From contig JAXHNI010000004.1 in NCBI GenBank assembly GCA_034520625.1, positions 310,001 through 374,000 on the forward strand: 64,000 nucleotides of DNA, in the 5' to 3' direction. Shown one piece after another: positions 48,533 to 57,533 of this stretch (positions are counted from its first letter, which is position 1; each line of letters begins with the position of its first letter). The notes under the pieces were generated by a model. It was given only the letters and a program-made list of their open reading frames with translations, ran no database searches and had not been told where the DNA came from. The position numbers were made by a program, and so were the translations under genes. The stretch is from JAANXG01 sp034520625. GTDB taxonomy: Bacteria > Pseudomonadota > Gammaproteobacteria > Arenicellales > JAANXG01.

Positions 48533-49348
48533 ATGTTTCTGGTCGACTCCCACTGCCACCTTGATTTCGAGGCGTTCGACGGCGATCGGGACGCGGTGCT
48601 CGAGCGCGCCGCGGCGGCCGGGGTCGGCGCCATGGTCGTGCCGGGAGTGAAGCGGCGCACCTGGGAGCGGTTGGTGGGGCTGTGCGACGGGCGCGCTGGT
48701 CTCTACTACGCGCTCGGGCTGCATCCGTTGTTCGTCGAGGAGCACGACACGGCGGACCTCGACGCGCTTTCGGACCGTACGGCGGCGCTGTCGCCGGTGG
48801 CGGTGGGGGAGATCGGGCTGGATTTCCATGCCCGGGACGCCGACCGGCGGACGCAGACCACGCTGTTCGAAGGCCAGCTCGACATCGCGCGGTCGCTGGC
48901 GCTGCCGGTGATTCTCCATGTACGGAAAGCCCATGACGAGGTGCTGGGCCTGCTCAGGCGCTACGGTATATCCGGCGGCATCGCTCATGCCTTCAACGGT
49001 TCCCGGCAGCAGGCGGGGAAGTACATTGAGATGGGGTTCAAGCTGGGCTTCGGCGGAATGTTGACCTTCGAGCGGTCCAGGAAGCTGCGGGAGCTGGCCC
49101 GTACCCTGCCGCTCGACGCGCTGGTGCTGGAAACAGACGCACCCGACATGACCGTGTCACAGCACCGCGGGGAGCGGAACAGCCCGGAGTACCTGCCCTG
49201 GGTGCTGGAAGCGTTGGCAAGTATACGCGGCGGGGACGGGGAGGAGATCGCAGCGGCGACGACCCGCAATGTTGCGGAGGTGTTCGGGATTTCGATCGCC
49301 GATCACGAAACCGTGCTTGGAAGGGACGCAGGGCATCAATGGCATTAA
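48533..49348 (+). CDS. tatD: TatD-family metal-dependent DNase/hydrolase
   Basis: 271-residue TIM-barrel hydrolase. Metal ligands are visible in order: VDSHCHLDF (H-x-H), VGEIGLDFHARD (Glu), LPVILHVRKAHDE (His), GGIAHAFNGS (His) and LVLETDAPDM (Asp). TatD/YcfH-type enzymes are 3'-5' DNases or deacylases. The start at 48533 follows the outer arm of repeat copy 4; the longer frame through tcdA and the repeat is not real. The TAA stop at 49346-49348 lies in the terminal repeat of the MITE-like element that follows. Confidence 0.92.
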   Translation: MFLVDSHCHLDFEAFDGDRDAVLERAAAAGVGAMVVPGVKRRTWERLVGLCDGRAGLYYALGLHPLFVEEHDTADLDALSDRTAALSPVAVGEIGLDFHARDADRRTQTTLFEGQLDIARSLALPVILHVRKAHDEVLGLLRRYGISGGIAHAFNGSRQQAGKYIEMGFKLGFGGMLTFERSRKLRELARTLPLDALVLETDAPDMTVSQHRGERNSPEYLPWVLEALASIRGGDGEEIAAATTRNVAEVFGISIADHETVLGRDAGHQWH

Positions 49349-49506
49349 GGGCACGTCTAAAAATGCACCCTTGTAAATACACAATGGCCGCGATAGCTGC
49401 GTCAGCGCCGTGCTCGAATCCTCATTTACTACTTGTAAACTGTGGTTCTGCGCGCGGTGCTTCCTTGCTCTCACGAAAATATCGCAATTTTTTGAAGCGC
49501 CCTTAA
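49345..49506. mobile_element. MITE-like element, 162 bp, TTAAGGGC ends
   Basis: Terminal inverted repeats TTAAGGGCAC (49345-49354) and GCGCCCTTAA (49497-49506) match at 9 of 10 positions, and both outer ends read TTAA. The interior is less GC-rich than its surroundings and has no coding frame. It is inserted so that tatD uses its first TAA as stop. No related transposase is in the window. Together with repeat copy 5 it fills most of the 488 bp gap to the ABC gene. Confidence 0.6.
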
Positions 49507-49617
49507 GAGAGAATCCTGCGCCCGATTCCTTGCGAGCCCAGGGTACTCCGCCACAGAAATTTCACCAGTCACCGGCGCCCGGGTATGGGTCTGGTTTGAA
49601 GGCCCAGCCCGCCGTTC

Positions 49618-49728
49618 GGGTCGATGCCGGGGGCCCTCCCCCAGGGCCGCTGTAAATACATCCGTGTACGCTCTCGCTCAAACATCCTTTTTTCGAGAGC
49701 CCTGGGGGAGGGCCCCCGGTATCGACCC
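49618..49728 (+). repeat. Structured dispersed repeat, copy 5
   Basis: Arms 49618-49647 and 49699-49728 pair over 30 nt with a single G-T wobble (left arm begins GGGTCGATGCCGGGGGCCCT). The head is 51 nt, one shorter in the TCC-T run. It shares the TCTCG/CGAGA version with copy 3. Lies between the MITE-like element and the ABC ATPase gene. Confidence 0.92.
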
Positions 49729-49836
49729 TACCGTTGGTGCCGCTTGTCGATACCGGCTGCGCTCTGCCGTAGTATCGCGGCTCTTGGCGGCTCGGAAACT
49801 GGCTGAGAACGACAATACCCGCGGCAGAGTACACAG

Positions 49837-50616
49837 ATGAATCTGATCGACATCCACAACGCCACCGTATACCGCGGTGATACCCGGGTGTTCCACGGTT
49901 TCTCGCTGCGCATCGAAGAGGGGGAGAACACCGCCATCATCGGTCCGAACGGGGCGGGCAAGACGACGCTGCTGAAGCTGTTGAACCGGGAACTGTATCC
50001 GGTTCATGGTTCGGAATCCCATGTACGGATCCTGGGGCGCGAGCGCTGGAACGTCTGGGAGCTTCGTAAAAGCCTGGGCGTAGTCTCCCACGATCTGCAG
50101 ACTCACTACCTCGGGTATGTGCGGGGCATCGATGTCGTGTTGTCCGGCTATTACGCGTCCGTGGGGGTGTACGACTATCAGAGCTTCGACGAGGCCCAGA
50201 TCGAAAACGCCCGCCGGATCGTCCAGTGGCTCGGGGTGGAGGACATCAGCGAACGGGTATTCGCCACCATGTCCACGGGGCAGCAGCGCCGGTTCCTGCT
50301 GGGACGGGCGCTTATCCACCGGCCCCGGCACCTGGTGCTGGACGAGCCCACCAGTGGCCTGGACCTCAAGGCGACCTTTCAGTATTTGGAAGTGATCCGG
50401 CGCCTGATGCAGGAGGGGCGCACTTTGCTGCTGGTTACGCATCACATTCACGAGATTCCGCCGGAGATCGACCGGGTGATCCTGATGTCGAACGGGCGCA
50501 TCGTCGGCGACGGGGCCAAGGACGAGATGCTCAGCGACCACAGGCTGAGTCGCCTGTTCGACGTCCCGATTCACGTGGTCGGCGCCAACGGCTACTATCA
50601 GACACTACCGGGGTGA
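49837..50616 (+). CDS. ABC transporter ATP-binding protein, orphan
   Basis: 259-residue single nucleotide-binding domain. Walker A IIGPNGAGKTTLLKLLN, Q-loop VVSHDLQ, a variant signature FATMSTGQQRRFLLGRAL, Walker B HLVLDEPTSGLDL and the switch histidine VTHHIHEIP are all present, so it should hydrolyse ATP. No permease or binding protein lies beside it. It resembles orphan ATPases of the iron/molybdate-type group (ModF-like). Substrate cannot be inferred. It starts 109 bp after repeat copy 5. Confidence 0.88.
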   Translation: MNLIDIHNATVYRGDTRVFHGFSLRIEEGENTAIIGPNGAGKTTLLKLLNRELYPVHGSESHVRILGRERWNVWELRKSLGVVSHDLQTHYLGYVRGIDVVLSGYYASVGVYDYQSFDEAQIENARRIVQWLGVEDISERVFATMSTGQQRRFLLGRALIHRPRHLVLDEPTSGLDLKATFQYLEVIRRLMQEGRTLLLVTHHIHEIPPEIDRVILMSNGRIVGDGAKDEMLSDHRLSRLFDVPIHVVGANGYYQTLPG

Positions 50617-50695
50617 TGGCGGGTTCGGGCCGCGGTTCCCGGCCGACTTCGTCCGGTGTTCCCGGCAAACAGTTTCCGCAATCACCAGGAGACCA

Positions 50696-52426
50696 ATGAT
50701 CAGGCGCTTTTTTTCCGTTCTTCTGTTCGCCATACCCCTGACCGCCGTGGCTGACGACCCCCGGGCGGCGCCGGAGCCGGCAACCGGGGTCGAATCCAGG
50801 GAAGCCGCGACGGCCCGTGAGTTCATGGTAGTTGCGGCCCATCCGCGCGCCGCCGGGGCCGGCCGGGACGTGCTGGCACGCGGCGGCAATGCCATCGATG
50901 CCATGGTGGCGGTCCAGTTCATGCTGAACCTGGTCGAGCCCCAGTCCTCGGGCATCGGAGGCGGGGCGTTCCTGCTGTACTGGGATGCCGGGGAGCAGCG
51001 CCTGTATACCTTCGACGGCCGTGAAACCGCGCCGCGGGCCGCGGGACCGGATTACTTCCTCGATACGGACGGCGAGCCGCTGCCGTTCTGGGACGCGGTG
51101 GTGGGCGGCCGCTCGGTGGGGGTCCCCGGCACCCTCAAGCTGCTGGAGACGGTACATCGCCGGTTCGGCCGCGAGCCCTGGGCGGAGTTGGTGGAGCCGG
51201 CGCGGGATCTGGCCCGGCGCGGATTCGAAATCTCACCGCGGCTCGCTCAGTCCATCGCCGCGGCCCAGGAGTATGAGCTGGACCGGTTCGGCGCGACCCG
51301 GGCGTATTTCTTTGCGCCGGACGGCAGTCCCAGGCGGGCGGGGACGCTGCTGAAGAATCCCGCCTTCGCCGTTACTCTGACGCAGATCGCCCGCCATGGC
51401 AGTCGGCCGTTCTATGAGGGTGGACTGGCCCGGCAAATCGTGGCAACCGTTCGGGAAGCGGCCAATCCGGGCTTGATGACACTGCGGGACCTCGAGTCTT
51501 ATCGCGTGGTGGAACGGGACCCGGTTTGCGTGCCCTACCGCGGTCTCGAGGTCTGCGGCATGGGCCCGCCTACCTCCGGCGGCGCCACGGTGGGCCAGAT
51601 CCTGGGCCTGCTGTCGCATTTCGACGTGGGGTCGCGGCCGAATCCGGAGGGAATCCACCTGTACCTGGAGAGCGCCAGGCTGGCGCATGCCGATAGGGCC
51701 CGGTACATGGCGGACAGCGACTTTGTGCCCGTACCGCTCCCCGGGCTGCTCGATCCCGACTACCTGAAGCGGCGTGCCGCGCTCATCAACGCCGACCGGG
51801 CAATGGGGAAAGCTCCGGCCGGCACACCGCCGGGGCCACTCACCACCCGGTGGGCCGACCCGAAGGGACCGGAGCGTTCGGGGACCAGTCATTTCGTCAT
51901 CCGGGACCGCGAGGGCAACGCGGTTTCCATGACCGGATCCATAGAAACGGGGTTCGGCAGCCGCCTCATGGTCGGCGGCTTCCTGCTCAACAACGAGCTG
52001 ACGGATTTCTCCTTCAGCCCGCGGATCGATGACAGGCCCGTGGCCAACCGGGTCCAGGGCGGCAAGCGCCCCCGGAGCTCGATGGCGCCGACAATCGTGC
52101 TCGCAGACCGTCAACCTTACCTTCTGATCGGCTCTCCCGGCGGCAGCCGGATCATCAACTACGTCGCCCGCTCCCTGGTTGCGATACTGGACTGGGGGCT
52201 GGAACCCCAGCAGGCGGTGGGCCTTGGACATACCGTGAATCGCAACGGTGCCACGGAACTGGAGAAGGGTACTGCCGTTGAGGCGTGGCGTGAGCCGCTG
52301 CAGTCGATGGGCCACGATGTAACCATGTCCGTTCACAACAGCGGCCTGCATGCAATTCTGGTCAGGGACGGCAGGCTGGTCGGTGCGGCGGACCCGCGAA
52401 GGGAAGGCGTCGCGCTGGGGCGCTGA
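50696..52426 (+). CDS. ggt: Gamma-glutamyltranspeptidase
   Basis: 576-residue Ntn-hydrolase precursor. The signal peptide covers about residues 1-17 (FFSVLLFAIPLTAVA), directing it to the periplasm. The large subunit contains GGNAIDAMVAVQFMLNLVEPQSSGIGGGAF and FDGRETAPRAA. The autoprocessing threonine is in ERSGTSHFVIRDREGNAVSM, followed by FLLNNELTDFS and GGKRPRSSMAPTIV and the GSPGGSRI oxyanion loop. It breaks down glutathione and other gamma-glutamyl compounds. The RBS AGGAG just before the ATG supports the start. Complete. Confidence 0.94.
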   Translation: MIRRFFSVLLFAIPLTAVADDPRAAPEPATGVESREAATAREFMVVAAHPRAAGAGRDVLARGGNAIDAMVAVQFMLNLVEPQSSGIGGGAFLLYWDAGEQRLYTFDGRETAPRAAGPDYFLDTDGEPLPFWDAVVGGRSVGVPGTLKLLETVHRRFGREPWAELVEPARDLARRGFEISPRLAQSIAAAQEYELDRFGATRAYFFAPDGSPRRAGTLLKNPAFAVTLTQIARHGSRPFYEGGLARQIVATVREAANPGLMTLRDLESYRVVERDPVCVPYRGLEVCGMGPPTSGGATVGQILGLLSHFDVGSRPNPEGIHLYLESARLAHADRARYMADSDFVPVPLPGLLDPDYLKRRAALINADRAMGKAPAGTPPGPLTTRWADPKGPERSGTSHFVIRDREGNAVSMTGSIETGFGSRLMVGGFLLNNELTDFSFSPRIDDRPVANRVQGGKRPRSSMAPTIVLADRQPYLLIGSPGGSRIINYVARSLVAILDWGLEPQQAVGLGHTVNRNGATELEKGTAVEAWREPLQSMGHDVTMSVHNSGLHAILVRDGRLVGAADPRREGVALGR

Positions 52427-52632
52427 GCGACTGCCCCGCCGGAACCGCACCGGGCCGCGGCCATGCACCGGATTCGTGCCGACCATGGCAATTGCGGTGC
52501 AACCGCTTTATAGTAAACTAGCAGAATAAATATTCGATGGGTCGGGGGTGCAGTTTCGTGCCCATCGGCCCCCGACGGCGCGCCTCGTTATGCGGGGCGA
52601 ACCTCACACCACCGGGAGTAGTCATTAGTACG

Positions 52633-54588
52633 ATGACCGAGCAAGCTTTGGATACGTTTCCAAAACTGCTGCAGCGCAACGCCGAGCGATTCGCGGATCG
52701 CCCCGCCATTCGCGAAAAGGATCTCGGAATCTGGCAGACCTGGACCTGGGAGCAGATGCTTCACGAGGTCCGCCTGCTTGCCTGCGGGCTGGCTGCGCGC
52801 GGATTCAAGCGCGGCGATACGCTTGCCATCATCGGCGACAATCGCCCGCGCCTGTACTGGGGCATGGCTGCGGCCCAGTGCCTCGGCGGCGTGCCGGTCC
52901 CCGCGTATCAGGACGCGGCCGCCGAGGAGTTCCAGTTCCTGCTGGAGCATGCTTCGGCCAAGTTCGTGCTGGCCGAGGACCAGGAACAGGTCGACAAGGT
53001 GCTGGAAGTGCAGGAGCGCTGTCCGGTGCTCGAGGAAATCATCTACGACGAGCGCCGGGGCCTGCGGAATTACGACCATACCCATATGCACGACTTCGAG
53101 GCGATCCAGGCCCAGGGCCGGGAGTTCCTGGAGAAGAACCCGGGTTTCTTCGACGAGCAGGTCGCCATGGGAAAGGGTTCCGATACGTCAATCATCCTGT
53201 ACACCTCCGGGACCACGGGCCGGCCCAAGGGCGTGGTGCTGAGTTATGACAACATGGTGATCACGGCCCGCCACGGCGTCGAGTTCGACAGCCTGACGGA
53301 GAATGAGGAGGTGCTCGCCTACCTGCCGATGGCCTGGGTGGGCGACCACTTGTTCTCCTATGCCCAGGCGTACGTGGCGGGCTTCTGCGTCAGCTGCCCC
53401 GAAAGCCCGGCAACGGTCATGGACGATTTGCGCGAAATCGGCCCTACCTTCTTTTTTGCCCCGCCCAGAATTTTCGAGAACCTGCTGACCCAGGTTCATA
53501 TCCGGATGGACGATACGGCGCGCATCAAGCAGGCCGCTTTTCACTATTTCATGGGTGTGGCGCGGAAGGTCGGTCCCGCCATCCTGCGGGGGGCGAGCGT
53601 CGGGCTGCTCGATCGCATCAAGTACGCCGTCGGCTATATCCTCGTGTACGGTCCGCTCAAGGACACCATGGGGATGGGCCGCGTGCGCCTTGCCTATACC
53701 GCGGGGGAGGCCATCGGTCCCGACATTTTCGATTTCTACCGGTCCTTGGGCATCAACATCAAACAGCTCTACGGCCAGACCGAGGCCGCGGTCAATATCA
53801 CCCTGCAGCCGGACGGCGAGGTTTATCCGGACACGGTGGGCCGGCCTGCCCCGGAAGTGGAGATACGCATCACGGACGAAGGCGAAGTGCTGTATCGAAG
53901 CCCGGGCGTGTTCCAGTGCTACCACAAGAACGAAGAGGCGACACGGGAGGTCAAGACCGAGGACGGTTGGGTGCGCACCGGCGACGCGGGTTACTTCGAT
54001 GCCAACGGCCATTTGAAGATCATCGACCGGGTCAAGGACGTCGGACGACTGAACGACGGCTCCATGTTCGCGCCTAAGTACATCGAGAACAAGCTCAAGT
54101 TCTTCCCCCATGTCCGGGAAGCGGTGGCTTTCGGCCACGAGCGCGACTACTGCACCGTGATGATCAACATCGATCTCGAAGCCGTGGGCAACTGGGCGGA
54201 ACGGCGCAATATTCCCTACTCCAGCTACCAGGAGCTTGCCGCGCGCCCGGAAGTCAATGACCTGGTGGAGGAAAGCGTCGCCCGGGTAAACGCGGACCTG
54301 GTCGAGGATGAGAAGCTGGCGCCCTCCCGGATCCAGCGCTTCCTGATCCTGCACAAGGAGCTCGATGCCGACGACGGCGAGCTCACACGGACACGCAAGG
54401 TGCGGCGCGGCTTCATTGCCGACAAGTACAAGGAAATCGTCGATGCCCTGTACGGCGGCCGGTCTTCCTGCCACGTCGAGACCCAGGTGACCTACGAAGA
54501 CGGTCGCACCGGAACGCTCGCCGGCGACCTGGAGATCAGGGACCTGTCTCCGGCGTCGGAAAAAGAATCCTTCAGGAAGGCCAGCTGA
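52633..54588 (+). CDS. Long-chain-type acyl-CoA synthetase heading the ABC operon
   Basis: 651-residue AMP-forming ligase of the FadD15/long-chain class. ATP loop IILYTSGTTGRPKGVVLSYD, YLPMAWVGDHLFSYAQAYVA, LYGQTEAAVNITLQPD, GWVRTGDAGYFDANGHLKII and DRVKDVGRLNDGSMFAPKYIEN are visible. The C-terminal end has LTRTRKVRRGFIADKYKEIV. The ATG at 52633 is preferred to the frame opening at 52537, which runs through leader sequence. Its TGA overlaps the ATG of livG, so it is coupled to a branched-chain-type importer; activation of the imported carboxylate is the likely role (inference). Confidence 0.9.
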   Translation: MTEQALDTFPKLLQRNAERFADRPAIREKDLGIWQTWTWEQMLHEVRLLACGLAARGFKRGDTLAIIGDNRPRLYWGMAAAQCLGGVPVPAYQDAAAEEFQFLLEHASAKFVLAEDQEQVDKVLEVQERCPVLEEIIYDERRGLRNYDHTHMHDFEAIQAQGREFLEKNPGFFDEQVAMGKGSDTSIILYTSGTTGRPKGVVLSYDNMVITARHGVEFDSLTENEEVLAYLPMAWVGDHLFSYAQAYVAGFCVSCPESPATVMDDLREIGPTFFFAPPRIFENLLTQVHIRMDDTARIKQAAFHYFMGVARKVGPAILRGASVGLLDRIKYAVGYILVYGPLKDTMGMGRVRLAYTAGEAIGPDIFDFYRSLGINIKQLYGQTEAAVNITLQPDGEVYPDTVGRPAPEVEIRITDEGEVLYRSPGVFQCYHKNEEATREVKTEDGWVRTGDAGYFDANGHLKIIDRVKDVGRLNDGSMFAPKYIENKLKFFPHVREAVAFGHERDYCTVMINIDLEAVGNWAERRNIPYSSYQELAARPEVNDLVEESVARVNADLVEDEKLAPSRIQRFLILHKELDADDGELTRTRKVRRGFIADKYKEIVDALYGGRSSCHVETQVTYEDGRTGTLAGDLEIRDLSPASEKESFRKAS

Positions 54589-55379
54589 TGTCAGCCCAGA
54601 ACAACTGCGGCGACGTGTTGCTGGCGGTGGACAACATCAATATGGCTTTCGGCGGCGTAAAGGCGCTCGAGGGCGTCAGTTTCGATATTCGTGAAGGGGA
54701 GATACGGGCCATCATCGGGCCCAACGGCGCCGGGAAGAGCTCGATGCTCAATGTCATCAACGGTTTCTATCATCCGCAGGAAGGGACCATCACCTACAAG
54801 GGGGAAACCCGCCACAGGATGAAGCCGCACCTGGTGGCGGCCTCCGGAGTGGCAAGGACGTTTCAGAATATCGCCCTGTTCAAGGGCATGTCCACGCTGG
54901 ACAACATCATGACCGGCCGCAACACGAAGATGGGCTGCAATGTTCTCTGGCAGGCCCTGCATTTCGGCCCGGCCCGCAACGAGGAGATCCGGCACCGGGA
55001 GTACGTCGAGTACATCATCGATTTCCTGGAAATCCAGTCCATCCGCAATACCCAGGTGGGACGGCTGCCCTACGGCATGCAGAAGCGCGTGGAGCTCGGC
55101 CGGGCGCTGGCGGCCGAGCCGGACCTGCTGCTGCTCGACGAGCCCATGGCGGGGATGAACGTGGAGGAGAAAGAAGATATGTGCCGGTTTGCCCTGGACG
55201 TTAACGAGGAATTCGGGACTACCATCGCTCTGATCGAGCACGACATGGGCGTGGTGATGGATATTTCCAACCGCGTGGTGGTGCTCGACTATGGCAAGAA
55301 GATCGCGGACGGCACGCCGGACGAAGTGCGAAGCAACCAGGATGTCATCGATGCGTATCTTGGAGTGTCCCATGACTGA
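54588..55379 (+). CDS. livG: Branched-chain-type ABC transporter ATPase (LivG)
   Basis: 263-residue HAAT-family ATPase. It starts VLLAVDNINMAFGGVKALEG and has Walker A IIGPNGAGKSSMLNVING, the LivG-specific ARTFQNIALFKGMSTLDNIM, the signature LPYGMQKRVELGRALA, Walker B LLLDEPMAGMN and the switch IEHDMGVVMDIS. It lies between the CoA synthetase, overlapping by 1 nt, and livH. Cytoplasmic face of the inner membrane. The signature LPYGMQ in place of LSYGQ is usual in the subgroup that accompanies acyl-CoA ligases. Confidence 0.93.
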   Translation: MSAQNNCGDVLLAVDNINMAFGGVKALEGVSFDIREGEIRAIIGPNGAGKSSMLNVINGFYHPQEGTITYKGETRHRMKPHLVAASGVARTFQNIALFKGMSTLDNIMTGRNTKMGCNVLWQALHFGPARNEEIRHREYVEYIIDFLEIQSIRNTQVGRLPYGMQKRVELGRALAAEPDLLLLDEPMAGMNVEEKEDMCRFALDVNEEFGTTIALIEHDMGVVMDISNRVVVLDYGKKIADGTPDEVRSNQDVIDAYLGVSHD

Positions 55380-55412
55380 TTGTTCCGCGGCTGCACGCAA
55401 GGTTTTCCTGAC

Positions 55413-56345
55413 ATGAGCATCGAGACGATATTCTTTTTCGAGACGGTCGTCAGCGGCCTGATGACCGGGGTGATGTATGCGCTGGTGGCCCTGGGTTTCG
55501 TGCTGATATTCAAGGCCTCGGGGCTGGTGAATTTCGCCCAGGGGGTAATGGCGCTTTTCGCCGCCCTGGCGCTGTACGATTTCATTTCCCCGGACGGCTG
55601 GGTCTACGCGTTGTTCGGGTTCACCTTTCCCGTCTGGGCCGGAATCATTCTCACCATCGGGGTGATGATAATACTGGCCTGGCTGATCGAACGCTTGATG
55701 CTCCAGCACCTCGTGAAACAGGAACCCATTATCCTGTTCATGGCCAGCATCGGCCTGGCCTTCGTCCTGGAAGGCGTCGGCGACATTCTGTTCGGTTCCG
55801 ATGTGAAGCCGCTGGACATCGGCATTCCACAGGGCGCCTGGGACTGGGCATTCGATCACGGATTCTATGTCGAGAAGCTGGACCTGTACGCTGCCGCCGT
55901 CGCGGCGGTCCTCGTGACGGTGCTGGCGGTCTTTTTCCACAGCACCCGCATCGGCCGGGCGCTCCGGGCCGTGGCTGACGACCACCAGGCGGCACTCAGT
56001 GTCGGCATCAATCTGCGGACCATCTGGGTCATTGTCTGGTCGGTCGCCGGCGTCGTCGCCCTGGTGGCCGGCATCATGTGGGGCAGCAAGTCCGGTGTCC
56101 AGTTCTCGTTGTCACTGATCGCGCTGAAGGCGCTGCCGGTGCTGATACTCGGAGGCTTCACCTCGGTCCCGGGCGCGATTATCGGCGGACTGATCATCGG
56201 CGTCGGCGAGACCCTGGCCGCGGTCTACGTGGGCCCCTACGTCGGCGGCGCCATCGAGAACTGGTTTGCCTACATGCTCGCGCTGGTATTCCTGTTCTTC
56301 AGGCCCCAGGGGCTGTTCGGCGAGCGCATCATAGAACGCGTGTGA
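55413..56345 (+). CDS. livH: Branched-chain-type ABC transporter permease (LivH)
   Basis: 310-residue inner-membrane permease with about eight helices. LivH pattern: TVVSGLMTGVMYALVALGFV, FKASGLVNFAQGVMALFAA, LRAVADDHQAALSVGINLR with the coupling-helix EAA-like region, and GGFTSVPGAIIGGLIIGVGE near the end. The ATG at 55413 follows livG by 33 nt; the in-frame ATG at 55380 adds an unconserved leader. Pairs with LivM to form the channel. Confidence 0.92.
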   Translation: MSIETIFFFETVVSGLMTGVMYALVALGFVLIFKASGLVNFAQGVMALFAALALYDFISPDGWVYALFGFTFPVWAGIILTIGVMIILAWLIERLMLQHLVKQEPIILFMASIGLAFVLEGVGDILFGSDVKPLDIGIPQGAWDWAFDHGFYVEKLDLYAAAVAAVLVTVLAVFFHSTRIGRALRAVADDHQAALSVGINLRTIWVIVWSVAGVVALVAGIMWGSKSGVQFSLSLIALKALPVLILGGFTSVPGAIIGGLIIGVGETLAAVYVGPYVGGAIENWFAYMLALVFLFFRPQGLFGERIIERV

Positions 56346-56391
56346 CCATTGCAACTGAATCGGCCCAGGTCGTGACCACCAACTAAGCCAA

Positions 56392-57468
56392 ATGATCTAC
56401 AGAGAAACCGGGCAGTTCAAGGCAACCTACGACGCCGACCAGGCGATTTTCCCCATCGCCCAGGACCGCTGGTTCGTGTGGGCCGTGATGGCGGTCGCGT
56501 TCCTGGTGATCCCCTTCGTGATTGACGACTACTGGGCTGCCGCGGTGTTCCTCCCGTTGCTGACATATGGCCTTGCAGCCCTCGGATTGAACCTGCTGAC
56601 GGGATACTGCGGCCAGGTATCCCTGGGAACCGGGGCCTTTCTCGCCGTAGGCGCGTTTTCGACGTTCAAGCTGGTGACGATGTTCCCGGAGATGAACTTC
56701 ATCGTGGTGGTGCTGCTTTCCGGCTGTGTCACCGCGGCGGTGGGGGTCGTGTTCGGTCTGCCCAGCGGCCGCATCAAGGGTTTCTACCTCGCGGTGGCGA
56801 CCCTGGCAGCCCAGTTCTTCCTGGTCTGGTTGTTCAACAAGGTCGGCTGGTTCTTCAATTACAGCCCGACCGGTCAGATCACCATGCCGCCGGTGTCGGT
56901 CTTCGGCTTCGAGATCACCGGCCCCAGCGCGACGCCGGCGGCCTCATATCTCTTCTGCCTGACATTCGTCGTGGTGTTCGCGCTGCTCGCCAAGAACATC
57001 GTACGGGGGCGCATCGGCCGGGAATGGATGGCGATCCGCGACATGGACATCGCCGCGGAGCTGATCGGTATCCGGCCCCTGCGCGCCAAGCTGACGGCCT
57101 TTGCCGTGAGTTCATTCTACATCGGCGTGGCCGGTTCGCTGTATTTCGCCGTCTGGCTGGGCGCCGCGGAGCCTACTGACACATTCGGCATAGACCAGTC
57201 GTTTCTTGTGCTTTTTATGATCATTGTCGGCGGATTGGGCAGTGTTTTGGGTTCGTTCCTGGGCGCGGCGTTCATCACCCTTATGCCCATTGTCTTGAAA
57301 AATACCATGGTCGGTGGCCTTGGTATGGAAGTCGTTACCGCCAAGCATGTGGAAATTTCCTTAATAGGCGTGCTCATTGTCTTTATCCTGATCGTCGAGC
57401 CGCACGGGTTCGCCCGCTTGTGGCAGATCGCCAAGGAAAAGCTGCGCAAGTGGCCGTTTCCGTATTGA
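56392..57468 (+). CDS. livM: Branched-chain-type ABC transporter permease (LivM)
   Basis: 358-residue inner-membrane permease. After a 25-residue cytosolic leader come about nine helices with GLAALGLNLLTGYCGQVSLG, AVGAFSTFKLVTMFPEMNF, VATLAAQFFLVWLFNKVGWF, the coupling segment GREWMAIRDMDIAAELIGIR and IVGGLGSVLGSFLGAAFITL. Full length. Located 46 nt after livH. Confidence 0.92.
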   Translation: MIYRETGQFKATYDADQAIFPIAQDRWFVWAVMAVAFLVIPFVIDDYWAAAVFLPLLTYGLAALGLNLLTGYCGQVSLGTGAFLAVGAFSTFKLVTMFPEMNFIVVVLLSGCVTAAVGVVFGLPSGRIKGFYLAVATLAAQFFLVWLFNKVGWFFNYSPTGQITMPPVSVFGFEITGPSATPAASYLFCLTFVVVFALLAKNIVRGRIGREWMAIRDMDIAAELIGIRPLRAKLTAFAVSSFYIGVAGSLYFAVWLGAAEPTDTFGIDQSFLVLFMIIVGGLGSVLGSFLGAAFITLMPIVLKNTMVGGLGMEVVTAKHVEISLIGVLIVFILIVEPHGFARLWQIAKEKLRKWPFPY

Positions 57469-57533
57469 GGAGCTGCGGCGAAGTGGTATAGTGGGTGCGT
57501 TGTTCATAAACTACCAATTGAGGAGGTTTTAAA

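Noticed and set aside
43054..49728. The repeated units as a CRISPR array
   Set aside because: Copies are kilobases apart, in both orientations genome-wide, with genes between and no cas genes; they are dispersed palindromic elements.
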